From contig JAUPFP010000006.1 of the NCBI GenBank assembly GCA_036925085.1, forward strand, positions 977,001 to 1,041,000: a DNA stretch of 64,000 nt, in the 5' to 3' direction. The position numbers were made by a program, and so were the translations under genes. This document shows positions 11,815-25,174 of the stretch, one piece after another. Every line of letters begins with the position of its first letter. The first letter of the stretch is position 1. Source of the stretch: Brachycybe producta. Taxonomy: Eukaryota; Arthropoda; Diplopoda; Playtdesmida; Andrognathidae. The notes under the pieces are model-generated. The model ran no database searches. It had not been told where the DNA came from and was given only the letters and a program-made list of their open reading frames with translations.

Positions 11815-12751
11815 TATTGTTTTCAAGGTGACCTGAGACCTGTACAAATTTGGGCGTTATGAAGATGTCGCAATTGGTGGCGTAGGACTGCATTGAATTT
11901 TTTCGCAGTCTCTTTACACTGAATAATTTACATTTATAAGTTTTTTGCATATTTAATGTGCAAATTATGAGTCTTTGTCATTTGTCAACTTGTCCATTTC
12001 ATTGTTGTGGCTGTTTGTATCAACTGTCAATATTTAGCGCTAGTAAGTCTGTTTCATCAGTCTAATTATAATCAATTTGGAACGAGCCGTTTCAATTATG
12101 TTAATTAAGCATTCGTAATTACTAATTACGATGAATGTATATTTTTCCACTTTCAAATTATTAGTTACCGTCCATTATAATTATTCAGTTTAGACAATGC
12201 GGTATTATTTCAGTTGCACCAGAACACATTGCAATTGTTATTGGGTATTTATATATTTGGAGTTTGAAAATGCATTCATGTGCAAAAATGGAACTTTCGT
12301 ACCTCTGTCACAGGCCTACTTGGCTGCTTGCATACTAATTTTTTAAATATTTTATGCCAGGAATATTTATAATGAAAAAGGATAAATTTTATAACAATTC
12401 TTCATTAAATTTTATAAGGAGATTTCAGGGAAAAAACACTGGAACGGTCTTTCCCAAGTAAATAATTTCAAAGCTTTTACGACTCTTTTATGTTTTTTTA
12501 GCATATATTTCCCTGCATTAAAATTATTACTGCTGTTTTAGCTTTTTTTATATTTTGAGTAAGATATAAAATTGATTACATCCTATTTTATGGACACTAT
12601 TTATGACACACAAAGGTGTCACGGCATTCCGTTCACTAGAAGTTTTAGTACTTATTTTATGTTTTATTTTCAGAACATAAAATTTCTAGGTTTAACAAAC
12701 TGTGCTAGCATATAGCTATTATATGGACAGTTGGATATATTGTATTATAGT

Positions 12752-13336
12752 CAGGGCTTGGAAATTCAGGAACAGAAAATAGCCAAATTCGTGAGGGATT
12801 CGGGATTCAAAATATTGCAGAAATCGGGGGGGGGGGGGGGGGAGGGGGGGGGGGAATCGAGAAAAAAAAATACACTTTTTTATGAAAAATATCAAAAATA
12901 GATAAAATCGGGAATTCGAAACTTATTTATACAAAATTCAGCATAATGAAATTGAATAACAATTTTTTTATGTTTTCTTCCAGCAAACTTCACTAGCCTC
13001 ACATATATGGTGCACGTTTGTTCATATTATAAAATGTTTTATATATATAGTCTTTCTTTATATTTTACTTAGTTAGAAATTATAAATTTGAGTACATCAT
13101 ATATGCTGTTGCAATGACAAAAAATTACAATTTAAAAAACAACCTGAAAAATTAAGGAATAATAAAAAGTGTAAAATCGGGAATTCAGGAATAAAACCAT
13201 TTTTTTCGGAATAATAGGAATTTAAATTTTGAATGCAATCAACTTAATTTTATGCAAACATTCTATTGCACTTTAATTCCTGCCATTGTGAAACTTTTGC
13301 TGTTTCCAGAAAGTTTCCTAATTTTTCAGCCCTGAT
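12752..13336. repeat. Possible DNA-transposon relic with short inverted ends
   Basis: Starts TCAGGGCTTGGAAATTCAGG and ends TTTTTCAGCCCTGA, which are inverted with respect to each other over about 10 bp. The inside repeats ATCGGGAATTC-like phrases. CAGGG ends are common in hAT elements. No clear target-site duplication and no open frame. Confidence 0.35.
12828..12854. repeat. Poly-G run
   Basis: 27 bases, all G but for one A, inside the relic at 12752-13336. It may be a sequencing or assembly weak point. Confidence 0.8.
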
Positions 13337-14038
13337 TACATTTATAGTACAATAGTTTCCAAAAGGGAAGGCTGCAAAATTTTAGTTGTTGAACTTGTTC
13401 GTATTTTAATATAATTTAATAAGTTTTAGTAAATTTTAAAACTTTATTTAAAAAAAGCAAAAGAAACAAGAAATTGCACTAAACTCGCAAAGAAAGTTTG
13501 TATCTAACTTTAAATGTTCATGCCGTGAGCAAAAACAGTTTGTGAGCCACTTCTGTAGCGAAAGCCGCATTTGTGAAAATATCGTGATAATTAATCGTTA
13601 ACCTCGATAAAGTTCGAAAGGAGTTATTTAAACGAACGTTAGCTCGTAAATGCAAGACCAAAAAATAAAGTAGGCCTATATATCAATGTGTACAATATAT
13701 AAGCATATTGCAATAAATAAATATAAATTAACCCGGTTGACCGACAGACAACTCTTCCAAGTTACAACAATATAGTCAAATAAATAATTAATAAAAAATA
13801 TGACAACCATTTTGTTGTTGAAAGAATTGCATATTTTTGTCGGGTATACTTTTGAACAAACACATCATGTTCAATTTGAATAGAAATTTAGAATACATTA
13901 ATGTAATGATATTGATTTTGTTGTGCATTTTATTTTACAATTGATGGATTGGTTGCAAAAAAATTTAACTTTATATCTATTCACCAAAGTTTGATTGTGT
14001 TTTACTAGCAAATTTATTGTCATTTTAATAGCCTAACC

Positions 14039-17000
14039 ATGTTTCTTGCTAAGTCTTTTATTTTTCTCGTATTGGAATTTGCAATTTTGGAAGGTTTTCT
14101 CATAAAAACTGAGCAAAGAGGTAGAAATTTAACTTTGACATTTATAAAATTAAAAGTGTAATTAATTTTTGTTTTTAATTTTTGTGTTAGATTGTTCTTA
14201 TCGAAAGAAAGATGGAAATTTTCTTTCAAATCTCTCGGACAGTTCAAATGGCTCTAGTTGCAAAATTAGAGATATTTTACGAAAACATCACCTTCGATCC
14301 GTTTCTTCTTTGCAACAAATTCATTACGTCGTTCAGAATGCCGTAATTGAAAGTATTGTTGATCTGATGGTTTACTGGAAGAGATTCAGAGGAGTTGTCT
14401 TGCTGGATGATCATTCCGGTGCTATTTTATTATTTAAAATAAATATTACTGATTTTGATTTTCTAAATTTCATTTTTAAGGATTGACGGCGTCTGTGTTA
14501 AAGAATTATTTTACAGAATTCCAAATTAATATCAAAGTTTACTTGATAAATTCAACAGTGGTTCTTGAGGGCCTCATTGAAGAAATAGCCACGACACGCT
14601 CAAATATTATTGTGATATGCAATAAATCTTATACAACATCCGTTTTGAATGTGGTAATAAATTAGAAACAATAATGTTAAAACATGAAAAGCAAATTTTA
14701 AATAATTTTTTTCAGGCAATTCGACAGAACCTTTTTAATCGTACAGTCAGTTGGATTATTCTTGGTGAATCCGTTCCGGATCAATTGTTTCATGTCGAAA
14801 TAAAGCCCAATTCACAAGTTACTTTAACAGTTCCAGTTTCAACGGAAGCCGGTTCGATCAATGATGAAATCCACTTCTTTGATGTTTTCTTTGGCTATGC
14901 AACAAGAAGAATCGAGTCTATAAGATTCGCTTTGTGGAACGTTAGGAGGCGATTGGCCGTTCTTGAGTTCCTTGATTGCAAAGACAGAGCTCATGGACTT
15001 TTAGGTCGACTTTCATCAACAGTAGTTTTTGAAGTAAATTTTAGTATGCATTATTACTAGAAAGTGAGCAAAACCACTAATTTGGGAGTAAATCTGCAAA
15101 ATAAATTTAGGCATTTTTTAGCAATATTGGGAAGTAATTTGCCAAAAGTAATGAATTACTGTAAATAAATTACTTTTTTCCTGTAATTAATAAATCACCA
15201 CATTACTTTTTAAACCGTGTAACTGGGTGCAATGCATTCACAGTGAAGCCTGCAAGACAACATGATCTTCATATTCATTATTTGAAGTTGCAGAATTGAC
15301 ATTTTTTATATACATGTTTATATGTCAATGCAACTTCAATAATTCTTTGTAATTCATTACTTTTAAAAGTAACACTGAGTTCTTTTGCATTTAACAAAAT
15401 TTACAACAATGATTTTCTTAATTCTTGCATATAGTATTACTGTAAATATTGTATAATTTTTACACAATGTCTATCACTATGATTTTGAAGATTTGCTAGC
15501 CAGTTCGTGATTTTGCAAATTTTCAACAGTGATTCCGAAGAATTGATTTGTCACTTTGTTATTACAGCTATAAAATTGGAAATTGTTTTATTTTGTAGCA
15601 TCCTCCATTTACAATTTTATCTTATGATAAAAATGGTACATTACAAATCACTGGCAATGTACTGGATTTCGTTTCTATGACACTTCAGAGTTTGAAAATG
15701 CAGTGAGTAAAAACAGTTTTGGAAATTTTCTTCAGTGTGACTTATAATAATTATTTTTACATTGTAAAAAAGATACACTGTTAGAAAAGTTGAGCCGGTG
15801 TTTGGAATGGCGGTTAATGGAACATATACCGGGTTTCTTGGAATGTTGTACAGAAAGGTTTGTTGTTGTGGGTGTTTTGCGAACTATTGAGTTATTTTGC
15901 AGTTTCAGAAGAGCAGCACTAAAAAGAAATGAAAAATGTGTTAGAAACTAGAACGGTTCACTGAATATTTTTTTTATAGAACACAAATAAAAAATATTGT
16001 TTGCTTAAAGTTGGGTTATTTTGAAAGTGACATAAAACTTTTATTTGAAAAATGTCAACATGAACATACCGTTTAGTGATTGAGCTACCTTTCTAGTTTC
16101 TAAAACAATTTAAAAAGATATTTAACATTTTGAGTGACTTTTCTAGTATGTTAAATCTTTTGAAACTTCTTTTTGATGGTCATTTGTACTTGAATTGTAT
16201 ACATTTACTGTAGCTTGCAATTAATTTTACTAACATAATTTTAACGGAATTCATGATTGTTTTAAAGCATTTCAACATTTCATCAATTTAGTCACAACCA
16301 CCAAAATTATTGAATATTTTTACATTTATTGTTTTTGTTGATCTTTCAGGAGGCCGATTTTAGTTTCAATGTATTGGCAATGATCTCCTCTCGTCGCGTT
16401 GCGGTTCGATATGTTGGTCCCGTTGTAAAAGGATACTTAGGAATATTTTACAATCGACCAAAACCCTTTATGCCACCTACGGCCTACTTTTTTCCGTTTA
16501 GTCTTCAGGTCTGGATTGTAACTCTTGTCATTTGTGTGGTTCTTATTGCAGCTGTGGCCGTGGCGTGGTTTATGTCACGAGTCTATTTTGACGGGCAGCA
16601 TTGGTCGAGATTGACTCTTGTTAAAATTATTTCCGGAGACTTCATCGTTGAAGTCTTCGAGAATCCCAAAGGTCTTCTTACGAAAGTTGTTTACGGGACA
16701 CTTCTCGTTACGGTTATTTTGTTGTTCAATTACTACACTTCGGTGTTCACTTCTTTCTTAACTCATCGTGAAGAGGATTTGCCATTTGTTGATTTAGAAG
16801 GTGTCGTTGCAAATCCAGACTACAAGGTGCTACTTGTGAGAGATACCAGATATGAGGTTTTGTTTTCGGTAGGTGTCAATTCCGTATCTCATATGTGATG
16901 TCACTGATGTGTGATTTATTTTAAACGATTTTTTTTTCTCAGAAACAAAATTTCTTCCACAAATTTTAGAAAAAAAGCTTCGCCACTATGTAGAAAAAAT

Positions 17001-18291
17001 GAGAGAAATATTTTTTTTTAAGCCAAATTCTGAAATATTTCAAGATTTAAATTATTCTGCGTTTCAGAAGAACAACACTAAGAAAAAATTGAAAGTGTGT
17101 TAGAAACTAGAACGGTAGCTGAATCACTTAATAGTCTTTAACTGTTGACATTTTTCAAAATATTATATTTCACAAAAAGTTTATTTTAAAGTATATCAAC
17201 CTAAAAATGCAATTATGTGGTTGAGTTCTTTTCTAATTTATAACACACTTTCAGGTTTTTTCCTAATTTTTCTCTTGAAAGACAGAATAACCAAATAAAA
17301 TCATGAAAATGATCTATGAGCTTTTCTTTATTTTTCTAGCTTGAAATAAATCTTGAAATCATTTTTGTAAATAGCTTCAAGAAATCTTGTTGTCTATTCA
17401 GAATGTCAACAAATAAGCAAAAGATTGATGACTCTTAAACATATTGTTTATTTTTTAAAATATAGACTGCAACTTCAGGTGTCTATTCAGATATTTGGAA
17501 AAAGGTGTTGCTAGCCGGAGGCAGAGACTGGTTTCCGTCCACATTTCAGGAAGGATACGAGATGATGACCACCGGAAAATACGCTTTACCAACCGAAGGG
17601 TCCTCGACAATGTATATGGCTTACGACAATTGTAATGTTGCCCTCGCTTCAAGAATTTATAGCAAGGAGTTTTATTTTATGACAACTAGACATGATTTTC
17701 CGTTTTCCAGTTTTATACGTTTAGGGTGACGTCAATTTATATTATTTCTAATTAATACGTTTTGTGAACAACTTAGTTGCGAACTCTAATTATTCTACTT
17801 TTCAGAAGGGCAACACTAAAACGAAACTGAAATTTGGTTAGAAACTGGGCAGCTGAATCACTTAAAAGTATTTTCATGTTTGATATTTTATCATTTTTAA
17901 ACTGACATATAAAAAACTTATTTTAAAAGATGTCAACGTGAAAAATACCCTTAAGTGATTGAGCTACCCTTCTAGTTTCTAAAAAAAAAACTTTCAAGTT
18001 TCTCTTAATTAATTTTGCTCCTGAAAGACTGAATAACTGGCATTCAAGCGGCGTTCACTGAAATATATCATTTTTGTTTAAAGGTTATTGAGAGCTATGG
18101 AAGGAGGAATTTATGTTCGGCTCTCGAGAAAATATAAACTAGAAGGAAGACCACCGTGCTCGACGACCACCAAAAGTTCTTCTCTTGGTCTCGATCAGGT
18201 CGTTGGTGTTTTCTTTGTGTGGGGTTGCGGAATTTTATTATCGGTTTTTAGTTTATTATTAGAAATGACCATCTTAAGAAAGTTTGCCTAA
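14039..18291 (+). CDS. Ionotropic receptor copy 4 (complete, 658 aa)
   Basis: Exons join(14039..14120,14191..14418,14481..14653,14716..15033,15599..15702,15773..15857,16350..16868,17466..17725,18084..18291); every junction is GT/AG and the phases match the other copies. It encodes a signal peptide (MFLAKSFIFLVLEFAILEG), N-terminal domain with the family motif HYVVQNAVIES, S1, M1, pore (GDFIVEVFENP), M3 (YYTSVFTSFLT), S2 and M4. Contact residues Arg345 (SSRRVAVRY), Thr496 (RDTRYEV) and Glu547 (KYALPTE) are kept. Three family-A foldback repeats occupy introns 6, 7 and 8, which are longer than the same introns in copy 2. It should be a membrane cation channel like its neighbours. All eight introns lie exactly where they do in copy 2, so it arose by tandem duplication with introns. 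Confidence 0.9.
15885..16112. repeat. Family-A foldback MITE, diverged (intron 6 of receptor copy 4)
   Basis: Both arms are recognisable, shortened. Confidence 0.6.
17050..17305. repeat. Family-A foldback MITE (intron 7 of receptor copy 4)
   Basis: Both arms, ends near TTTCAGAAGAAC and GAAAGACAGAATAACC. Confidence 0.65.
17770..18062. repeat. Family-A foldback MITE (intron 8 of receptor copy 4)
   Basis: Both arms; ends 21 bp before the last exon's acceptor. Confidence 0.65.
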
Positions 18292-18800
18292 TAATTTTCT
18301 TATTTAATTAACAGGGTATTAAAAAATAATTGCAGCAAACTTGCTCATATTTTTGCAGTTTATTTTATCTCTTCTTATTTATAGTTAGAGGTTGTCGCAT
18401 CAATTAATGTTATTTATCATTTCCTGATCGTAAAGTCGTACGTGACAATTAGTCATTACCATTACTGAATCAATACCATATAATAAAACATTTTTAAACA
18501 GATAATAATCTTTTTAATAGGAAAAAAAAAGAACCAACTCAACCACCGATTATTACTCGTATTAACAAATGATGAATTCTTTTTTGTCATCAGTGGATAA
18601 TTAGTTGTTTTATTATTATTGATTTATTTGATATACTCTACTGTATATATATTTATTTATTTCATAGTTTTTTGGGGTTTTTATTGAGATATGACAAAAC
18701 GTTTACGATTGGTGGAAGTCCTCCTCACATATGAGATTAATTGTGTGAACATCAACATTTTTTCTTAGCACTTTTTTTGTTTTTTCTACTAAGTGCCATC
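18292..18800. other. Intergenic, between receptor copies 4 and 5
   Basis: About 500 bp of AT-rich DNA; nothing recognised. It presumably holds the 3' end of copy 4 and the promoter of copy 5. Confidence 0.5.
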
Positions 18801-21800
18801 ATGTTTCAGAATAAGTCATTTTTTCTTCATTTTTTAGTTTTGACATATTTAGATTTGCTTATAATAGGAGAACAACAAGGTAGATATATATTTAAAAAAA
18901 AATGTTGAATTTTTGGGTTAAAATACACAAACGTCTTTTGGAACACTTTTTGACTGCAAAATGACGTCGAAGGTGTTTAGGTCCCTTGGTTTTTGTTATG
19001 TATGTAATGTGGTTTCAATGTATATTCTATGGAAAGACTCAAGGTGGTCAGTTTTGGTCGGTTTTTGATGTTCCAAAAGTCGCCTGTGTGCCAAGGACCT
19101 TAATATAATGTCATAATTAGTTTTATATAAAATTGTTGATTTATTGTTAGGTCACTGTGAGAGCACAAATGGAAGAATTCATTCAATATCTTCATCGAGC
19201 AATACGACGGACTCTAGTTTTCTATTACGAAATCATCATCTTCGACCAGTTTCATCTTTGCGTCAAATTCATTACGTCGTCCAGAATGCCGTAATTGAAA
19301 GTATCTCCGATCTTATGATTTATTGGAAACGTTTCAGAGGTTTCTTTTTACTGGATAAATATTCTGGTAAGTTGTACATGTAATTGTGATTGCGATTGTA
19401 AAATTGATTGTGATTGTATATTTTATTTCCATTTAAGGATTGAAGGTGTCTGTTTTAAAGCAATATTTAACGGATGTCAATATTGATGCCGACGTTTACA
19501 TGATCAATTCTACGGTTGTCATTGAAGATTTAATTGAATACATAGCCACTGAGCGGTCAAACATTATTGTCATCTGCAATGAATTTTTTACAACAAAGAT
19601 TTTGAATGTGGTAATGTGGAATGTTTGCATTTGTGTCTATTTCTGTTGTCGGTTAAGCATTCCCGAGGCCTTTTCAGTGCTTTTTTTTACAGCATTTAAA
19701 CTTTTTGTTTTCAATTTTTGGCCGCTTTTTATATTTTTCAGAATTTTAAAACTTTTAAACAATTTTTTGAAGCTTTTCGGAACTTGTAAGGCTAGTTCAT
19801 CCTCCCTAATGTTTTTTTAGTTTTTTTCAGGAGGTTTTAATTTTTTTTTGGGGGGGGGATGTTTGACCGTTTTTCTTTTAATTGATTGCTTATAAATGCG
19901 TCACGTAATGTTCTGTGACACTTTAGTGTGTCGTGAGTTTTGCTAGAGGTGCCACGATTTCTCAGTCAAAAAATACTGTGTCATGAGCAAAAGAAGTTGG
20001 AAACCAAAGATCTAATGGCTATTTTTTATTTCTTTTTTGTTCAGGCAGTTCAACAGCACATATTCAATCGTACTGTCAGTTGGATGATTGTTGGTGCCAT
20101 CATACCAGATTCATTGCTTCGAATCAAAATAAAGCTAAATTCTCAAGTGACTTTAGCCGTATCTTTAACAACAAAAACTGATTCTCAGTTCTCTTCGATC
20201 GTTGATGAAGTTCACTTTCTAGATGTATTTTTCGGCTACGTAACGATGAAAACAGAAGCTGTAAAATTTGCTTCGTGGACTGTTTCGAAGCGATTGTCCG
20301 TTTTTGATTTACTGGACCGCAAAGACAGAATTCATGGTTTTTATGGCCGAATGACATTAGGAGCTGTTTTTGAGGTAAATTTAATTACAACGCAATGTAT
20401 TTATTTTTAATAATTTATTGTCAGAAATTTAATTTACAGCATGCACCTTTTTCGATATTTTTCCGTGATAACAATGGTCATCTATTGGTTGAAGGATATT
20501 TGCTAGATTTAATTTCAATGGTGTTAAAAAGTTTGAACATGTTGTAAGTGAAATAAAGTTTCTCTTCGTTTTATGTTCAGATGTAATTCTTTAAAAATAA
20601 ATATTTTATAACATTTTAATAAGCAAAGATTCAAATTTGATGTTTTATGATTAGCAAAAATGTGAAAATTGTAAAAAAAAAAAAAAAAAGAGATCTAACT
20701 ACCATAAAATACATTCATGAAAATTCTCAGTGTAACTTTTTGCTACTCTTCTAGTTTCAAATATTGAAATAAATTTATTTTAAGGTGCAACACTATAAAG
20801 TGTTTTAGAAACTAGAACGGGTAGCTGAGTCATTTAATAATATTTTCATGTTGATTTATAGACCTTTTCATAAAACATCTTAACAAAAAAACATCAAATG
20901 CTTTTATAAATTAATTGCTTTATTAATAATTAATTAAAAGGTACGCAGTAAAAGAAGTTGAACCAATCTATGGAATTCTAGTAAATGGTTCGTACACTGG
21001 ATACGTTGGTGTACTTTACAGAAAGGTAAATAAACCAATTTATAAATTGTTTGTCGATTTTTATTTGAATTTACAAAAAAAAATGTTTCATGTTTCGTAT
21101 AGGAGGCTGATTTCTCTTTCAACGTGCTCTCCATGCTTAATTCTCGTATGGCCGCAATTCGTTACGTCGGTATTACTTCGAGAGGCTATTTAGGAATTGC
21201 TTACAACCGACCAAAGCCTTTTATGCCTCCCACAGCTTACATTCTACCATTCAGCCTCGATGTTTGGATTCTAACTATTGCCACTTGTATCATCCTGTTT
21301 GCGGCAATTGCCGTAGCATGGTTTATATCTCGAAAGTATTCAGATAACACTCTCGATGATGGTTCTAACGAACAAGATATGAGATCGGTCTTTGCAGAGA
21401 TTGTCACCGGTGACTTCATCGTGGAAGTTTTCAACAATGCTCGTGGTCTCCTTACGAGAATTGTTTATGGAACACTTCTCGTTACGGCCATACTTTTGTT
21501 TAATTACTACACTTCGGTATTCACTTCGTTCTTAACACATCGTGAACTGGATTTGCCGTTTGTTGATTTGGAAGGTGTCGTTGCAAATCCAGATTACAAG
21601 GTGGTACTTGCAAGAGATTCCAGATTCGAGATGATGTTCGCAGTAGGTTTTTACTATGGTGTCATTTGAATGTTATTTTTAGCCCAGATAGATACATGGA
21701 GGTGACGAAACTAAGCGCCTAAAATGGCACACACACACAGACCACCGTTGGTGGTAGAGTTCGACTGTGAAATGAAGTTGAATTATCGCTTGTGTCCCAA

Positions 21801-22607
21801 GGTCCAGCTTCTGTCCATAGCAATACATTGCAACCACAGCCTACCCACCCACCTGTGACAACATTCGCAGTTGAAATTGACCACCGAAAGTGGTCTGTGT
21901 TCCAAGGAAGTATAAGTTTTACCTACGAAGCGTTCCGTACCATGGTTGAGTGTGGCCAATGGATCGCAACACCTCTACATGGACCACCTCTATGAACCAC
22001 CTGATCGTCATAAAATGATTATTTATTGATTGATTGGTTTTGATTTAGTATGATTTTTCTATAAAATTGCAGATTGCAACAAAAGGTGTTTATAAGGAAG
22101 TATGGAAGAAAGTGATGAGGACTGGAGGTCGAGATTGGTTTCCAACCTCATTCAAGGAAGGTTACAAGGTGATGGCCACCGGAAAATACGCTTATCTCAC
22201 CGAAGGACCATCGACTAATTATCTTGCTTACGACAACTGCAGTGTATCATTCATTTCTAAAATATACAACAGGGAATTTTATTTCATGACAGCTAGGCTA
22301 GATTTTCCCTTTTCAAACCTTATACGTTTAGGGTAAGTAATTCTGTGTTTTTTTGTGTGTTTGTTTCTGTTTTAAAAGTTTAAACACTGTTTAAAGGTTG
22401 ATTAGAACTTTTGAAGGTGGAATAGTGTCTCGTCTTGCTAGGCTTTATAAGCTAGAGGGTCGGCCACCGTGCTCAACTACGAGCGGCAGTTCTACATTGG
22501 GTCTCGATCAAGTCGTGGGTGTTTTCTTTGTTTGGGGATGCGGTGTTTTAATCTCATTGCTCGCTTTAATCTTAGAAATGACCATTAAGAGAAAATACAC
22601 CAAATAG
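18801..22607 (+). CDS. Ionotropic receptor copy 5 (complete, 665 aa)
   Basis: Exons join(18801..18879,19151..19366,19438..19610,20045..20374,20440..20543,20941..21025,21103..21642,22073..22332,22397..22607), one frame of 665 residues. Same domain order as copies 2-4; exon 4 is slightly longer (330 bp) through extra residues in the N-terminal domain. Arg344 (NSRMAAIRY) and Glu553 (KYAYLTE) are kept, but the Thr position is Ser502 (RDSRFEM). Pore GDFIVEVFNN and M3 YYTSVFTSFLT match copy 4 closely. It is the last member of the array and ends about 3.5 kb before the next gene, which lies on the other strand. Introns 1, 5 and 7 carry short inverted-repeat elements. The ligand cannot be told from the sequence. 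Confidence 0.9.
18925..19105. repeat. Family-G repeat (intron 1 of receptor copy 5)
   Basis: GACTGCAAAATGACGTCGAAGG with the TATTCTATGGAAAGACTCAA inner phrase. Confidence 0.55.
20690..20900. repeat. Family-A fragment, rearranged (intron 5 of receptor copy 5)
   Basis: Arm pieces occur in a changed order (CTACTCTTCTAGTTTC before GAAACTAGAACGGGTAGC). Confidence 0.5.
21725..21995. repeat. Family-G repeat, diverged (intron 7 of receptor copy 5)
   Basis: GACTGTGAAATGAAGTTGAAT and CAATACATTGCAACCACAGC inner phrase; ends with repeated GACCACC words. Confidence 0.5.
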
Positions 22608-22628
22608 TTAATTTTAATTTAGTATTAT

Positions 22629-22948
22629 TAGGGCTCGGATTTTTATGCAATATCAAGCAAATGTTTCTCAATTTGTGGCTCGCGTGCCAATTGTGATTAA
22701 TCATAATCATCATTAGAACAACTGCAATTATGCTTTTTTTCTAATAAAAAAGGCTTGTTAGAGAGGCTAGATGTCTAGTTAATATCAGTTGTCAACTAGA
22801 GTTCTAGCCTCTAATCAGTGTTTATGATTGAAAAAAAAAACATAATTGTTGGTTGATCTGATTGGAATAATATTATTACTTCACTATTGGCTCTTGGGCC
22901 ATAGATTGAGAAACAGTTTCTTGATGTTGCATTAAAATCCGTGCACTA
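22629..22948. mobile_element. Family-C hAT-like MITE
   Basis: Ends TAGGGCTCGGATTTTTATGC and GCATTAAAATCCGTGCACTA. Flanks AGTATTAT and ATTATTAT differ at one of eight bases, as an old 8-bp duplication would. Inner parts AACTAGAGTTCTAGCCTC match the other family-C copies. Confidence 0.75.
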
Positions 22949-23689
22949 ATTATTATCATTAGAATAGAGCTACAAAAAAGCCAAATATATCTAAATTTAT
23001 TTTATCAGAAATTGTTTTCATTTTTTATGTATTTAAAATATTTTTTTTGGTCAGAGAAATGTATACAAAATTGATTTATTATTGATTATATTATTTTATT
23101 CAAATTTCGCGGGCTTGTAACATCGATCGTAATTAAACGATCGATGTTATGATAAATATCATATCGATGCGTTTGTAGAAATCGATATAGATTGTGGATT
23201 AATACTTGTATAGTGACGTCATGTGTGTAAACAAAATAATATAAACTGATTTTAATATGGTTGATCTTATTTAATAATAGTTTTATATTTCGTTAGAAAT
23301 GATTATATTACACATTTATTATAAGTGTAGAATTATAGAAACCCAGTGAAATATAACATTCATTAAGGAACTATTTTCTGAACATCGCGGATGTACTCAT
23401 TATTCAGCCAACTCACAACATAATATTGGCGCGTATTTTTACCTTTCTCTTTCATTTGCGGTCACATGTTTGTGTCTTTTTTTTCTTCTTCGTGATTTAA
23501 CGACGTTAATTTAACGAAAAGTTATCATTTTATAATTGTGTAAATGTTTAACGATAGTAGTGCAATGATTTTCTACTGTTCTGAAGTTGGCAAAGGCCGT
23601 TGTTTTGTAAGGTAAGCCGGCTTTTTAACGGCTCATAGCTGCAACTTACAAAATTATTACCGTTTACGTTATCCGTAAGCCTCCGTAAG

Positions 23690-23890
23690 CAATCTCAGCG
23701 TGACAGTCATATTCTCAGGTTACAAACTTACGTGTTAAGTTAGGCATCACGGTATAATGACGTATAATTGACGTCACAGCCAACTATTGAATACATTACT
23801 TAGTGACGTCATTTTGACGTTACTATTTTCCTTAGACGTAAGTTTGTAACCGGAAGTTTACGTTATCTTGCGGAGCGTTACAGAGATTGC
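23690..23890. repeat. Foldback element with TGACGTCA-like centre
   Basis: GCAATCTC...GGTTACAAACTTACGT at left and ACGTAAGTTTGTAACC...GAGATTGC at right; several GACGT words inside. Confidence 0.7.
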
Positions 23891-24039
23891 GTATATTTTT
23901 TAGAAAACAGATGCATTTCGATAATTTTCAGTTTTTATTTGTCGTTTTTTTTAACATATTTTTCAATGATTTCTTATTTGAACGTGAAATATTTCGTTTT
24001 TAAGAATTGCAAGAATGCTCTTTTATTTTGTCTCTGTAG

Positions 24040-24262
24040 CGTTAGATGGCGCCACTAGCCCTCCTCCCATAGAAACGTACTAAAGACACTCTTCAACTCT
24101 TGACTCACCTTTTCCTTTTTTTTTTTCACGTGGCAAACTTTTAATTGCGTCATTGTTATTTCTCTACACGTGCTCTCTCATCACATATGTCTTCTGAGTA
24201 AGTTTGTCACGTGCTGAGTGTATTTTGCCACCTATAGAGGTTGCAGGCGCCATCTACCCTGC
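24040..24262. repeat. Foldback element, diverged
   Basis: GATGGCGCC at left and GGCGCCATC at right, with CACGTGGCAAAC and its counterparts between. Confidence 0.5.
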
Positions 24263-24609
24263 CACTTACACAAGTATTTTTTCTATGGAGTCCTCTTAAT
24301 TCGTCGTTTTCTCGTTTGTTTTCTTTCCCATGATTTTATCTTTCAGACCAATTCCTTGTACAAAAAAAAATCATACGAAATGACGTCATAATCAGGTGAT
24401 ATTTCAGCTATAAATATTCACATTTTTTACCTTTTGACATCTTGATGACCTTTTTGAAGCCAAAAAAAACTAATTTGGTTGAAATTCCATCCACCATGTC
24501 ATCAATATCGTCTTCCTTTTCTTCTTCTTCTTCTTCATTGTTGTAATTCTTTTTGTTTTACAAATAGAAATACATTTTGATCAATCTTGATAATTATATT
24601 TTAAGAAAG

Positions 24610-24852
24610 TTTCTCAGGAACAGCTGACTTTCAAACTCAGGTTGATTAATTCTGTGTTTTAAGAGCAAAATGAAGAGAAACTAGAAAGTGTTTTACAAAC
24701 TATAGAAGGGTAGATCAATCACTTACAGTTGAAACCTTTAAGTGATTGAGTTAACCGTTCTAGTTTCTAAAACACTCTTCTAGCTTTTCAGTTTTTGCAA
24801 CTGAAAGACAAAAATGACCATAGTTCAAAGAGCGTTTACACCTTCCAAACCG
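24610..24852. repeat. Family-A short copy
   Basis: Both arms with most of the centre missing. Confidence 0.65.
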
Positions 24853-25174
24853 CTAATAAAGTGTTTCCAATACAAACATTAACTACAGTTAAAAAGTTAA
24901 CCACAGTTAATTTTCCAGTGGAAACGAATGTGGTTACATTAACCATGAAATAAAGATGGTTACATTAACCATGAAATAAAGGTGGTTACATTAACCATGA
25001 AATAAAGGTGGTTACATTAACCATGGTTAAATTTCTGATCAATGAAGTTAACTCAACTGCATTGGATACTATGGCGGACGATGAGAGCACTCCATTTTTG
25101 ACTGTGTGAATGAGTGAAATTTTCACAAAATACGCAACCGTTTATCAGGAAGTGACGCAAAAATCATTTATCTA

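Larger units (their letters stand above)
11815..14038. other. Intergenic, between receptor copies 3 and 4
   Basis: AT-rich, without coding signal. Holds the repeat at about 12752-13336 and a G-rich run. The 11940-12240 part resembles the DNA after receptor copy 1. Confidence 0.6.

Noticed and set aside
15100-15420. AGTAATT/AATTACT-rich stretch, considered as a separate MITE with a relative at 37200-37700
   Set aside because: The similarity is only in short AT-rich words and no ends or duplications could be placed; left as low-complexity intron sequence.
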